Source: Arthrobacter sp. efr-133-R2A-120 (GTDB lineage Bacteria > Actinomycetota > Actinomycetes > Actinomycetales > Micrococcaceae). From it: a stretch of 64,000 nt of DNA. The position numbers and the translations under genes were made by a program. The stretch covers positions 62,001-126,000 of the forward strand of contig NZ_JARVRF010000024.1 in NCBI RefSeq assembly GCF_030209835.1, written 5' to 3'. The notes below the pieces were generated by a model, which ran no database searches, was not told the origin of the DNA, and saw nothing but the letters and a program-made list of their open reading frames with translations. This document shows positions 53,001 to 60,638 of this stretch, one piece after another (positions within the stretch are counted from its first letter, which is position 1; each line of letters begins with the position of its first letter).

Positions 53001-53763
53001 TGATCCGAGCGAAGCTGTATGTGATGCAGTGAAATCGCTCCAGCCGGGACCCGTAATCCTAGATGTTTCGGCGCTCACAAAGCCCCTTATCTATTGCTTC
53101 ACGAAAGAGCTGCTCAGCACGCGCCGCCAAGTATTCATTGTCCACAGCGCAGCGAAAACATACGATCCGCGACCAGAAGAATTGCAGCCCGTAATGGACC
53201 TCCTCGGGGAAGGAAAGTTCCCGGACGCACTCAAGCACCTCGATGCGATCACACCAGGGGAAGGAACCGAATTCGTCCCGCTATCCGTGGGTGAGCCATG
53301 GCTCGATGCTTCCCTCCGATCAATTCTTGTCGCGTTCGTCACTCTCAAGTACCGTAGGCTCGACTCGCTACTCGAGAGTATCGCAACAGACAAAATCATC
53401 GGCGTCAGGACCACCCATTCCAGCACGCCGAAGGGTATCGAGAGCAGGGCGGTGGGTTTGATCAGCGACTACCTGGTTGCGAGCCAGAATGGTGAACTCC
53501 GTTCGGTCAGCGCAATGGACGCCGCCGCCACTTATGATCTGCTTATGGAGTACTATGACCAGTACGTCCTCGACAATGCATATCGCATAGAGCTGGCCCT
53601 GACGGGCACCAAAATGCAGACGGTAGGCGCCGCAGCATTCGCCTCGGTTGCGAGAGTCGCGAATGTGCTATATTCCATCCCGCTAAATCGAGACACGTCT
53701 CGTTTCACGCATGGAACAGGACAGACGCGTCTCTTTGAACTCTCTACTCGGCTCGCGCACTGA
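50098..53763 (+). CDS. Zinc-ribbon/protein kinase/P-loop NTPase fusion protein
   Basis: A 1221-residue multidomain protein. Residues 5-23 look like a small zinc ribbon (CFFH...CGAC). Residues 40-300 are a Ser/Thr-type protein kinase: glycine loop ELGRGFYAVAY (46-56), Lys70 in VMKVTP, catalytic loop HNDLHGGN (181-188) and metal loop VFDLGSA (Asp214). Residues about 345-700 are a P-loop NTPase with Walker A GMRGCGKT (354-361) and Walker B LFLLDD (Asp523/524), STAND-like in position. An acidic linker precedes a C-terminal domain (about 900-1221) with IIAGVGFEDRAAGSIGAL and VILDVSALTKPLIYCFTKEL, which I do not recognise. The architecture resembles ligand-sensing defence proteins, but that role is inference. 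Confidence 0.8.
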   Translation: MEYICFFHPRVKGTAPDQLCGACSRRFDFPSMNPPSAIAGFDVEHELGRGFYAVAYRVRHPRTGISFVMKVTPKAVYELPDPNDKTVGGYGNRRDFESECRLHASLEDIPEIARIANWGEACVDLAGTPLDVYWTQMELVRGETIEHYFAQGSVLMPRAIAQVAEDLLTLSDKLKSQSIFHNDLHGGNAVIVNLPPEKHRRRAIDPGVAVRVFDLGSAAKDDKADLNSSRLGDLEQISLQIHRLLDRFDQSASSSAIIASDVRLSAQLRRVAQAHAQIDWESRRVTATDMLGEVRRAYEVAVHPEQYRPIEFQSIQDHYNAQTLPSAFARTLIYDPDGQWTRAMTSAGPQLVVGMRGCGKTMLLRSLEWSAHAVVSPEEDRAQAVARISDQSYLGLFVSCAHLRRAPRERVGEGALQRLYLAYAREAIRAVQTFDVHGLGDLRPEAIDRFCELISATVPTFEHGEQAAALPRIELELSKAIQRDVPYDVRRAFVPLEAFTELAKGIRSLIDIWAGKTVLFLLDDVSKRFVSEDDLTDLLTQFCLKSETFGFKISTETQSQVLHSPSGERALEGRDYQVFHLGEHVLEALKGTAGGRFLEQILDRRQQIVSGSAAVPARKRLGNRSLRSIAESIKNSAGQSGHMDRYPYYGLSALAAVCVGDIGDVLQIFHKMTLGTQPGSVISQRRQHEVLVSESRLRLLSLVKLDVDDAWYFNHSAAFANASHRELEQRERLRQYSDIFVEVDSSDNAAFRKLMNLVDNGVYVIIGFRQRSKAVDGAPIYQFALRFRKLFGLNFQIPLSNRDRFELTGASVAGWLEEPRSEGLTPLPESGSDKGKSWLRDLSEDDENDEESIDPPVGDDQTQLALFDEDLLMPNPPADLPRTALKVSIDELPIGPDTLSWQSATIIAGVGFEDRAAGSIGALNIGGVAQVNRFLLVRYADEGNAADVAAAVGALTDQIDFFDADSRIDPSEAVCDAVKSLQPGPVILDVSALTKPLIYCFTKELLSTRRQVFIVHSAAKTYDPRPEELQPVMDLLGEGKFPDALKHLDAITPGEGTEFVPLSVGEPWLDASLRSILVAFVTLKYRRLDSLLESIATDKIIGVRTTHSSTPKGIESRAVGLISDYLVASQNGELRSVSAMDAAATYDLLMEYYDQYVLDNAYRIELALTGTKMQTVGAAAFASVARVANVLYSIPLNRDTSRFTHGTGQTRLFELSTRLAH

Positions 53764-53921
53764 TTTGCTTGAATCGGTAGTTGTCAGAGCCCGAGTCTTG
53801 GAACCGCGGGGCGCTGCTCCAGCCGCCGCTTGATAACCGACGTTTCGTGTCCGTATGGCGGCCCTTCCGCGGTACGCCGCGAGCGACCGCTCAGTCGCGG
53901 GTTCGTGAGTAACAGTGTCAG

Positions 53922-54090
53922 TGCACCCCGCACTTCTCCAAGGCCGGGAAGCAGCTCGGGGCCGAGGACGAGCGCAACCTTTTCCCCAAGGCAATCCATC
54001 TTGTCGACGAGATTCGCCCCAAGGCTGTGATACTTGAAAATGTCCGGGGGCTGCTTGATGCCGTCTTCGACACGTACCGTCCGGACGTGC
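53922..54090 (+). pseudogene. Fragment of a DNA C5-cytosine methyltransferase
   Basis: In frame from 53922 the sequence reads CTPHFSKAGKQLGAEDERNL, then FPKAIHLVDEIRPKAVILEN, VRGLLDAVFDTYR. This covers the catalytic Cys region (motif IV, PC) to motif VI (ENV) of a C5 methyltransferase different from the one at 35463. Motifs I, VIII and X are absent and the frame ends shortly afterwards. It is a decayed remnant of an earlier restriction-modification system. Confidence 0.75.
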
Positions 54091-54166
54091 GACCGCTCGA
54101 TGCATGCGCCTCTAACATGGGCCACTGCTTGACAACGGGCATCGTTGATAAGGACAAGGCGCAGTC

Positions 54167-54712
54167 GTGGTCGAGCGACTAATGTCCCCGGAGATGTTCA
54201 GCGGTTGGGGAGTGCGCACACTTGCTACCGATATGGGGCCTACCATCCGGCTAGCTACCACAACGGTTCGGTGTGGCCGCACGACAACGCGATCAACTAG
54301 GCGGAGGCTCAGCGGGTCTCCACGGCGTTGCTTGAAGCTGCGGAATTCTCGGACGAGCGACTTCCCGAATTGTTCTGCGGATTCAGTCGGGAGGAGTTCA
54401 CCGAGCCCGTAGCTTATCCTACGGCGTGCTCACCGCAGGCCTGGGCAGCGACCGCACCGATCATGCTTGTTACAACGTTGATGCGATACGACCCGGACGT
54501 ATCCCTGCGCGGAATATGGATGGATCCGGTACTCCCCGGAGTCCTATGGAGATCTGCACATCACCAACGCAACGATGGGCGACTCCCGAATCACTATCGA
54601 CATTTCCGGGTCCGGATTTTCTGTCAAGGGATTGCCAGACGGAATGACAGCTCGCCGAGGTTACCTGCCATGGGTGGCAGATCTTATGGAACAGGGGCGG
54701 TCTCAGCAATAG
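54167..54712 (+). pseudogene. Remnant of a glycogen debranching-type glucosidase (C-terminal part)
   Basis: The three plus frames together give one conserved protein. First PEMFSGWGVRTLATDMG, then after a frameshift AYHPASYHNGSVWPHDNAIN and an in-frame stop, then AEAQRVSTALLEAAEFSDER, FREEFTEP-like text (here FSREEFTEPVAYPTACSPQA), and after another frameshift near 54540 ITNATMGDSRITIDISGSGF and VKGLPDGM. The YHNGSVWPHDNA motif and the ACSPQAWA segment are characteristic of amylo-alpha-1,6-glucosidase/MGH-clan C-termini. Two frameshifts, one stop and no N-terminal domain make it a pseudogene. Confidence 0.8.
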
Positions 54713-54891
54713 GATATCCAGCTTGGGCTGCGGGCCCTAGAGGGTGTTGCACTGCTAGTGGCAGCGACGGTAGGCCATCTGAACGGCCACGAGCGCTGGA
54801 GGGTTAGCCGACTTCACGTCGAGGGCCGGATCCCGCTTGCCGCCCGCGCCCGCGAGACCAGCGTCAGTCTCCGCACACTTTAACACTGGCA

Positions 54892-55300
54892 TCAGCTCGA
54901 CCGCACTGGCGGCGCCAGCGCACTCAATCCCCATCCACGGGCCGACACAGACGTCTTACGAACCAACGGCGACGGCGCGTTCACGCTCTTTGGGGTTGTA
55001 GCCGCGCTTGGCGTGAGGAGAACGAGCAACCCGCAGTCCGTGCTTCTCCTCCAGCTCGCACCGACATCTTGGGCGCACTTAAACTCCTTGTGCTGGCTCC
55101 ACCGGGTGCCGTCCTCGCGGACCATCGACATGCAAGGTGAATGTGGTCATTGCCCGACTTGCTGGACCCGTGGTGGATGGCAACCCACCGGCACCGCGGC
55201 TTCCCGTCGCTGCCGGTAAATCCCATCTTCTCCGCGAAAAGGTTGTTGCTGCTTCAGAGTCGATCATCAGCGAGCTGGACATTCCCAGGTCTGCCTTCGG
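54892..55300 (-). pseudogene. Remnant of a second relaxase (mobilization nuclease)
   Basis: On the minus strand the frames give KMGFTGSDGKPRCRWVAIHH then GSSKSGNDHIHLA, and after a frameshift SMVREDGTRWSQHKEFKCAQ. The HxH motif in NDHIHLA, the RWVAIHHG lead and the VREDGT follow-on are typical of actinobacterial relaxase/mobilization proteins unrelated to the MobF relaxase at 29681. The C-terminal part is lost and the upstream part is scrambled. It shows that another mobilizable element once lay here. Confidence 0.7.
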
Positions 55301-55453
55301 TGCGGGGAAGGAGGGCAGTAAGCATGTCTTCCACGTCTCGCTGGGCCGTCCGGCCGGTGAGGGACAGCTCATCGACGAGACGCGGGGGAAATCGCCTATG
55401 ATTGCTGCTTGGCGTGCCGGAGAAAAACCATTCGACTCTCGTCGGCGTGCTGG

Positions 55454-58400
55454 CTAGCTGTGGAACCGATGGACCCTCCGGCGGCCCCCCTCTTGGGGGT
55501 AGCTGCTGACAACTCCGGCGTCTTTCAGGCGTCTGAGAATCGTCAGGTGGGCTGAATCGTCCGGCAAGAGGGGGCGTTCCCTGCCAGGGTCGGCGATGAG
55601 GGGGTAGTCTCCGCCCATCCCGCGGAGGAGGTCGCGCATCTCCGGTTCCGTGAGGGCGGGAGAATGAGCCATCAGCCGCACCAAAGTGTTGTCCTCCACC
55701 CCAGACCGGGTGGCCAGTTGGATCTGCGGGTAGTCGAGCTGGATATCCTGATCCTGTTCCGCATATCGAGCAGCAGCGCGGACCCCTGTGCCGTCATCGC
55801 CCATTGCATACTCAGCAAGACTTTCGAGTACAGCGGCCTTCACGTTTGGCGAGATCCGGGCACTGGCGAAAAGCGAAGGCAGGTCGGCGGCGGGGAGTAT
55901 CGCGGGGCTCATGTAATCAGCGAAATGCTCCGAGCCTTCGATCGCGGACTCACGAGTTGACCAGTCGAGCATTAATGCATTGGAGAATGCCGATGGTCCG
56001 TCGGCGATGACGCCTCGTTCAAGGAGATGGCCGATCAGTTCTCCTGATTCGGGCTGGATGTTTTCTGCCGGGACGTGAAGACCTGGATCGACAAGACTAC
56101 TCGCGAGCCCTACGCGCAGCTCCGGATCCGAAAGGGCCTCCCGCGAAGCCAGCAGCGTGATGGCCAGAGCAATTCGCTTGGAGCCGTCTGTGCCGTCAAC
56201 CGCGGCAATCGCCACATCTTTTCGAAGAAGGATCGCGAGCCCGGGACCGACTTCGCCCAGATTGTCGATACAGGCGGTGACGTTCTCGAAAGTTGCCGTG
56301 GTCCTGTGATCCCCGGCAAGGGCGTCCCAGGCCGCAGCAGGCACGGTCTTCAGGTCCGGAACGAAGCAGTCTTCCGCGGCACCTTGGATGACCGCTGCGA
56401 GAAGGTCCTGGTCTATCTGGGCCGCGTGAACGTCCTGAATGATCTGCGCGAATGCTTCCGGGTGAGAAACGGTCCGATCTCCGTCGTGAACGACTGCGAG
56501 GTACTGGTCGAGCTCCTCCAACACGTGTCGGTAGACGTTCTCTGCGGTTTCGCGGAGGCGGTCCAACGCAATGTCCTGACCTCCGGCGAGGAACCGGAGG
56601 TTCTCGGCAGTGATCCTGTAGCAACTTAGGTCGGCGGCGACCTCGAGCGCTGCAGGGCTCAGTGCCCTCAGTGATGGCAGTGCGGCTTCGCTCTCAGCGA
56701 TCAGCGCCATGGCCTTTGCGGCGTCATCCTGTTTTTTGTCGGCGGTGAGGGAGGCGATTTCTGCGGCGTGATCTTCGAAGTAGGAGCGGACTGCTCCACC
56801 GAGGTTGTAGGTGAGGCCTGGGCTCCAGTTGCGCAGAGCTTCATCGATCAGGACGACGGTCAGCTCGCCTTCCTCGGCGACCAGCCATTCGAAGATCGCC
56901 GGCACGAGGGGCACTAGCCCCTCGATGAACTTTCGGCGCTGTTGTCCGTGGGCGAGGTATTCGCTACCAAAGGCTTTTTCGGCCTCTCCCCAGGCGCCCA
57001 TTTGGCCGAACAGATGCTTGACGAGCTTTGGCTTATTCTCGAGAAGGTGGTCCATGACGGAGCAGTTATACATGCTCGGATCGCGGAGGACCCCCTCTCC
57101 CTTCTCGGCGATGATGGCATCCACATCATCTCCGAGAAGGACATATACAGGGTCGGCCTGTCCTTTGTCGATGTGCTGGACGATGTAGTTCTGAGCATCG
57201 AGGCGTAGGTGCTTGCCGTAGTAGACCGAGACATAGAGGGCGAAGTAGTCGTTGATGTAGCCGTTGGCGACGAGCTGGCGGGCGAGTTCTGATCCGAGCA
57301 GCCGCTTGCTGATGCCGCGGAAGGTCTCCCCTTCATTCGAACGGGCGGGAAGAGTAAACTCTGGTCGCGCTGCGAGCTCCTGCCACGTGTTGTGGCGGAG
57401 GAAGTCAGTTCGTTGAATCGCATCATCTTTGATGCGATTCAACTCGGTCCGGTCCGCTTCGTTCCAGGCTTCAGGGACGATCTCGATCCCGAGGAAGGAG
57501 GAGAGTTGTTCGAAGGGCACGGAGTATGCGGGGTAGCCAGGGTTGAATTGGATCCCCACCGGGCCGCGTTCGGTGATCAGTCTTGTCCATGTTGATCCGT
57601 CACGGATGCCGGCGCTGTCTACTACGACTCCACCCATCAAGACCGTCGCCCGCGCCTCCCCGTTCGGGTGGCGCCGGCCCAACACTTGGGCGAGCTGTTC
57701 CAGTCGCTCGCCCAACTGTTCGCTCCGAGCAGCAATGGCGTTGAGGGTTTCCAGCCGTGAAGCGGCGTCGCGGGCCGTGCTCGTCTCGTGCGCGATGTTC
57801 TCCCTGACCAGCTTCCGCCATTCCCCGTGCAGCATATCGAGTTGACTATCGCCGAAGCGGATCTTCTCGAAATCGGCCATGTGGACGTTCTTATACACGA
57901 TCATGGAAAAGAGTCGATCCGCGTCGAGACCGCTGAGGCGCTTGTCCTCAGTGGAGCTCAGGAGCTTGCTGGCGAACACGTCGTATTCGTTGCGCATATT
58001 GTGGATGAGGCGCATATCTGCAACGTGCCGCGCAGCCAGGTTGATTAGGTCTCGGGAGACGCCGGTGCCCTTCATGTCATCTGCCATGAGGTCGCGGGCA
58101 TTTCGGTGGGTGATGAACGGTACAACGGGTACGACCAGGTCGAAAAACTTCGTCCGGTTGGCCCGCTCGATTTCTTCCCTCGCTTCGTCCGCTTGACCTT
58201 CGTCCCCGGAGCTTTCACCGATCTTCTCGAAGACACTGTCCCGCAAAGCGTAGATGAACTTCAGCGGCCGCCGGCGTTTGACCTGCTTTGCGCCGTTAAG
58301 GAGAGTGTTCAGCGCCTTGAGTGCTTCGAAGATATGCACATCGTTGAACCTGTCGATGTCCTCGAAGACCACGATGTCTCGCTTGCTCACCTCGAAGTAA

Positions 58401-59101
58401 TAGACGATCTCATCGAGGTACTGGTCAAAATAGCTGGATGATTGAGACGACAGAGAGACCGTGGCCGGCCCTGCGGTGAACTTATCGAGGAACACCCTGT
58501 TGTGGGTGAGCCAACGGATGACTACCACCGACCCGGACAGGAGGAGGAAGAGCATGCCATGGGCGAGCCACAGCAGGGCAGTGTCGGCGCCCGCTATTGT
58601 CATGAACGGTTTGTCGAGGCCGGTCAGGAACAGCACACCCAGAGCAAGTAACCCGACCGTCAGCCCGAACACTACTTGCCGTCCCCACTGGAAACGGGTG
58701 ATACGGCGGAATCTCGACCCCCGGGTCCTGGACGGATCCTCCTTGTAGAGGATCTGCTTCACGATCTCCTTCTCGATCCGATTTGTCGGCGTTGCGTCCG
58801 CTGTTTTCGCAGCATCAGCCGCCGGCGCTCCAGCGGGTTCGTTACCGGGCTCCTTGACAGGTACCTTGCCAACCGTGGAGAACGAAAGTTCGACAACCCG
58901 TTTCGGGTATTTTCTGGCAATCTCTCCCAAGATGCTGCTCTTTCCAGTACCGTATGGGCCGGTCAAAGCGATGTTCCGCACCGCGGGCATTTTCTCGATC
59001 GCATCGACCAGCAGATCGACATACAGCTTGTGCTGGTCCTCAAACTCCGGAGCTAGACTCCGCAGTGCTAGCGTCCCATCCGCAAAGGTTTCACGATTCA
59101 A
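55454..59101 (-). CDS. YobI-like membrane-anchored P-loop NTPase
   Basis: A 1215-residue protein. Residues 1-330 are a YobI-type P-loop NTPase: Walker A ALTGPYGTGKSSILGEIARK (46-65) and Walker B DIVVFEDIDRFNDVHIFEAL. Two membrane helices are inserted between them (VVFGLTVGLLALGVLFLTGL, and LLWLAHGMLFLLLSGSVVVI). So the NTPase is tethered to the membrane, as in KAP/YobI proteins. The 800-residue C-terminal region is helical without named motifs. The start is a TTG preceded by GGAAGGAA; the nearest ATG upstream is cut off by a stop. Family members occur in toxin and defence contexts, but no function is proven. It is alone on the minus strand between decayed mobile genes. Confidence 0.85.
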   Translation of the reverse strand: MNRETFADGTLALRSLAPEFEDQHKLYVDLLVDAIEKMPAVRNIALTGPYGTGKSSILGEIARKYPKRVVELSFSTVGKVPVKEPGNEPAGAPAADAAKTADATPTNRIEKEIVKQILYKEDPSRTRGSRFRRITRFQWGRQVVFGLTVGLLALGVLFLTGLDKPFMTIAGADTALLWLAHGMLFLLLSGSVVVIRWLTHNRVFLDKFTAGPATVSLSSQSSSYFDQYLDEIVYYFEVSKRDIVVFEDIDRFNDVHIFEALKALNTLLNGAKQVKRRRPLKFIYALRDSVFEKIGESSGDEGQADEAREEIERANRTKFFDLVVPVVPFITHRNARDLMADDMKGTGVSRDLINLAARHVADMRLIHNMRNEYDVFASKLLSSTEDKRLSGLDADRLFSMIVYKNVHMADFEKIRFGDSQLDMLHGEWRKLVRENIAHETSTARDAASRLETLNAIAARSEQLGERLEQLAQVLGRRHPNGEARATVLMGGVVVDSAGIRDGSTWTRLITERGPVGIQFNPGYPAYSVPFEQLSSFLGIEIVPEAWNEADRTELNRIKDDAIQRTDFLRHNTWQELAARPEFTLPARSNEGETFRGISKRLLGSELARQLVANGYINDYFALYVSVYYGKHLRLDAQNYIVQHIDKGQADPVYVLLGDDVDAIIAEKGEGVLRDPSMYNCSVMDHLLENKPKLVKHLFGQMGAWGEAEKAFGSEYLAHGQQRRKFIEGLVPLVPAIFEWLVAEEGELTVVLIDEALRNWSPGLTYNLGGAVRSYFEDHAAEIASLTADKKQDDAAKAMALIAESEAALPSLRALSPAALEVAADLSCYRITAENLRFLAGGQDIALDRLRETAENVYRHVLEELDQYLAVVHDGDRTVSHPEAFAQIIQDVHAAQIDQDLLAAVIQGAAEDCFVPDLKTVPAAAWDALAGDHRTTATFENVTACIDNLGEVGPGLAILLRKDVAIAAVDGTDGSKRIALAITLLASREALSDPELRVGLASSLVDPGLHVPAENIQPESGELIGHLLERGVIADGPSAFSNALMLDWSTRESAIEGSEHFADYMSPAILPAADLPSLFASARISPNVKAAVLESLAEYAMGDDGTGVRAAARYAEQDQDIQLDYPQIQLATRSGVEDNTLVRLMAHSPALTEPEMRDLLRGMGGDYPLIADPGRERPLLPDDSAHLTILRRLKDAGVVSSYPQEGGRRRVHRFHS

Positions 59102-59204
59102 TTAAATTCCTTCCCCATTCATGGCTGATGCTACCCGGGGGTCACGACATACAGCATGAAGAAGTGGCGGACGAGCGGACACGGATCAGGACGGATCGAA
59201 TGTC

Positions 59205-59516
59205 TTGCTGCAGGACATTGGCGCCCACGAGTTCCTGCATGCGCTGACGAGCTCGGTCCAAAGCTGTCGTTCCTTTACCGCAGCGCCGTCAGGCTCAGCT
59301 CGGGCCGCACGCTTTCGGCACGTTCAGCCATCCGCGCGGATCGCCACCCTCGACGAATACGACCGCGAACTCATCACCGAGCGGGTCAACGCTGGCGTCG
59401 GGCAGTGAAACAGATCGGCCCGCCCTGTGGCCGGCGAGCCTCCGATCCGCTGGTCATCGCGGACAAACTGGCTATCGCGCAGGCCGCTCCGCTCGGATCC
59501 AGTTGTACGCCCGCTA
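59205..59516 (+). pseudogene. Remnant of a serine recombinase/resolvase
   Basis: In the plus frame, ARIATLDEYDRELITERVNA followed by GVGQ resembles the (L)xEFERxLIxERxxAG helix of serine resolvases. After a stop, in another frame, GRRASDPLVIADKLAIAQAA resembles the GRPPxxxxxKxxxA C-terminal HTH region. The N-terminal catalytic serine domain is absent. Frames are broken, so it is a dead remnant of a resolvase-type gene. Confidence 0.6.
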
Positions 59517-59812
59517 GACCATTTCAGTCTTGCCCGCATCCCGATAAAGGCCGGTTATGTCCGTCCTTGACGCACCGTCAAGGGTGGGCCGAAGGCCCAT
59601 CACGCAGTGACGCGGACGCGCCCTTGACTGAGCGGCGTGGACGGCGAGCATGAGAGGCCGGGATGCGATCCCAACCCAAGGAGGTCTGTTCATACAGCTA
59701 AACGTCGATGACGCGCGTACGCGGGGACGCCGTTCATGGTGGTGGTCTCCCAACCGGGCATCTATGTCCGCATCAATGGCGCGCCCATCGGGTCGGCCGC
59801 GAGCGGTGCCGA
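59517..59812. other. No gene recognised
   Basis: Short frames are present but none has a start signal or family resemblance that I can support. It lies between the resolvase remnant and the excisionase-like gene. The preceding 59102-59204 is the leader of the YobI-like gene. Confidence 0.4.
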
Positions 59813-60016
59813 CTAGACGCTAGGGATTACCTGGCCCGTCTGAGAGCGTGTCTGTGCGTCGAGCCATGCCTCTACATCGCTGGCGCGATAGCGGACGCCG
59901 CTGCCTAATTTCACGAACTTAGGGCCCATCCCTCTATAGCGCCATTGCGCCAACGCGGGCGCCGTCTTGTGAAGCTTGGCTGCCAGCTCTGCCGGGGTCA
60001 GCAATTCCGATTCCAT
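59813..60016 (-). CDS. Excisionase-type helix-turn-helix protein
   Basis: A 67-residue MerR-like/HTH_17 protein: LLTPAELAAKLHKTAPALAQ, then WRYRGMGPKFVKLGSGVRYR and ASDVEAWLDAQ. This is the common excisionase (Xis)/AlpA-type fold used to direct integrase towards excision. The ATG at 60016 lies 92 bp from the start of the divergent XRE gene, an arrangement typical of integrated elements. Together with the XRE regulator and integrase it forms the integration-control block. Confidence 0.9.
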   Translation of the reverse strand: MESELLTPAELAAKLHKTAPALAQWRYRGMGPKFVKLGSGVRYRASDVEAWLDAQTRSQTGQVIPSV

Positions 60017-60107
60017 GAAGCCTCATTCCTTCCGTGAACGCCTCGTCATATTAGATGCAAAGTTGCTAATTACGCTTGTTGTCTATATGGCGTGTATCGT
60101 TTCTTAT

Positions 60108-60638
60108 ATGGTACATAGCGGAGAGCGGCTGCGAGGACATGACATTGGTCCAACCGGCAAGACCGTCGCTCGGAACCTGAAGCGTTTGCGGGGGAATGTC
60201 ACCCTGCGGGAGCTTCAGCAAAGGCTTAGGGGCGTCGGGCACGAAATTTCCGCGAGCGGAATACAGAAGATCGAGGCCGGCGTTAGGCGGGTTGATGTTG
60301 ATGATCTCGTGGCCCTGGCGGTAGTCCTCGGCGTGAACCCAAATGCACTGTTGTTTCCCAAGTCGCTCGACGAGCCGGTGGCCGTCACCGGAGCTGACCC
60401 GGCTGGCCTAGTACGGGTTTGGGAATGGGCGGATGGCATAACACCGATCGACGGCGACGTGGGCAGTGATGACTACATACGGGGGCTGCGCCCCGACTTC
60501 ATCCCGGCCGGGAATACCAAAATTGGTCCCGTGACATTCGATGACCTCAATTTACGAGTGGACGAGCTCAGCGCGATTATCAAGACCCTGGTTGATCAGA
60601 ACGCAGCGAAAGAACAATCCGGCGATGGCAACGATTGA
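60108..60638 (+). CDS. XRE-family regulator of the element
   Basis: A 176-residue protein with an N-terminal Cro/C1-type helix-turn-helix: VARNLKRLRGNVTLRELQQR then GHEISASGIQKIEAGVRRVD, with VDDLVALAVVLGVNPNALLF as the last helices. The remaining part has no known motif. I chose the ATG at 60108 (MVHSGERLRG); longer frames from 60012 or 59976 would run back over the divergent excisionase promoter. It overlaps the integrase start by 14 bp, so it is coexpressed with the integrase and probably controls excision. Confidence 0.8.
   Translation: MVHSGERLRGHDIGPTGKTVARNLKRLRGNVTLRELQQRLRGVGHEISASGIQKIEAGVRRVDVDDLVALAVVLGVNPNALLFPKSLDEPVAVTGADPAGLVRVWEWADGITPIDGDVGSDDYIRGLRPDFIPAGNTKIGPVTFDDLNLRVDELSAIIKTLVDQNAAKEQSGDGND

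Noticed and set aside
55137..55457. Plus-strand frame with HVFHVSLGRPAGEGQLIDE
   Set aside because: It lies opposite the relaxase remnant and beside the YobI-like gene end, has no clear start, and its likeness to relaxase N-termini is too short to call.
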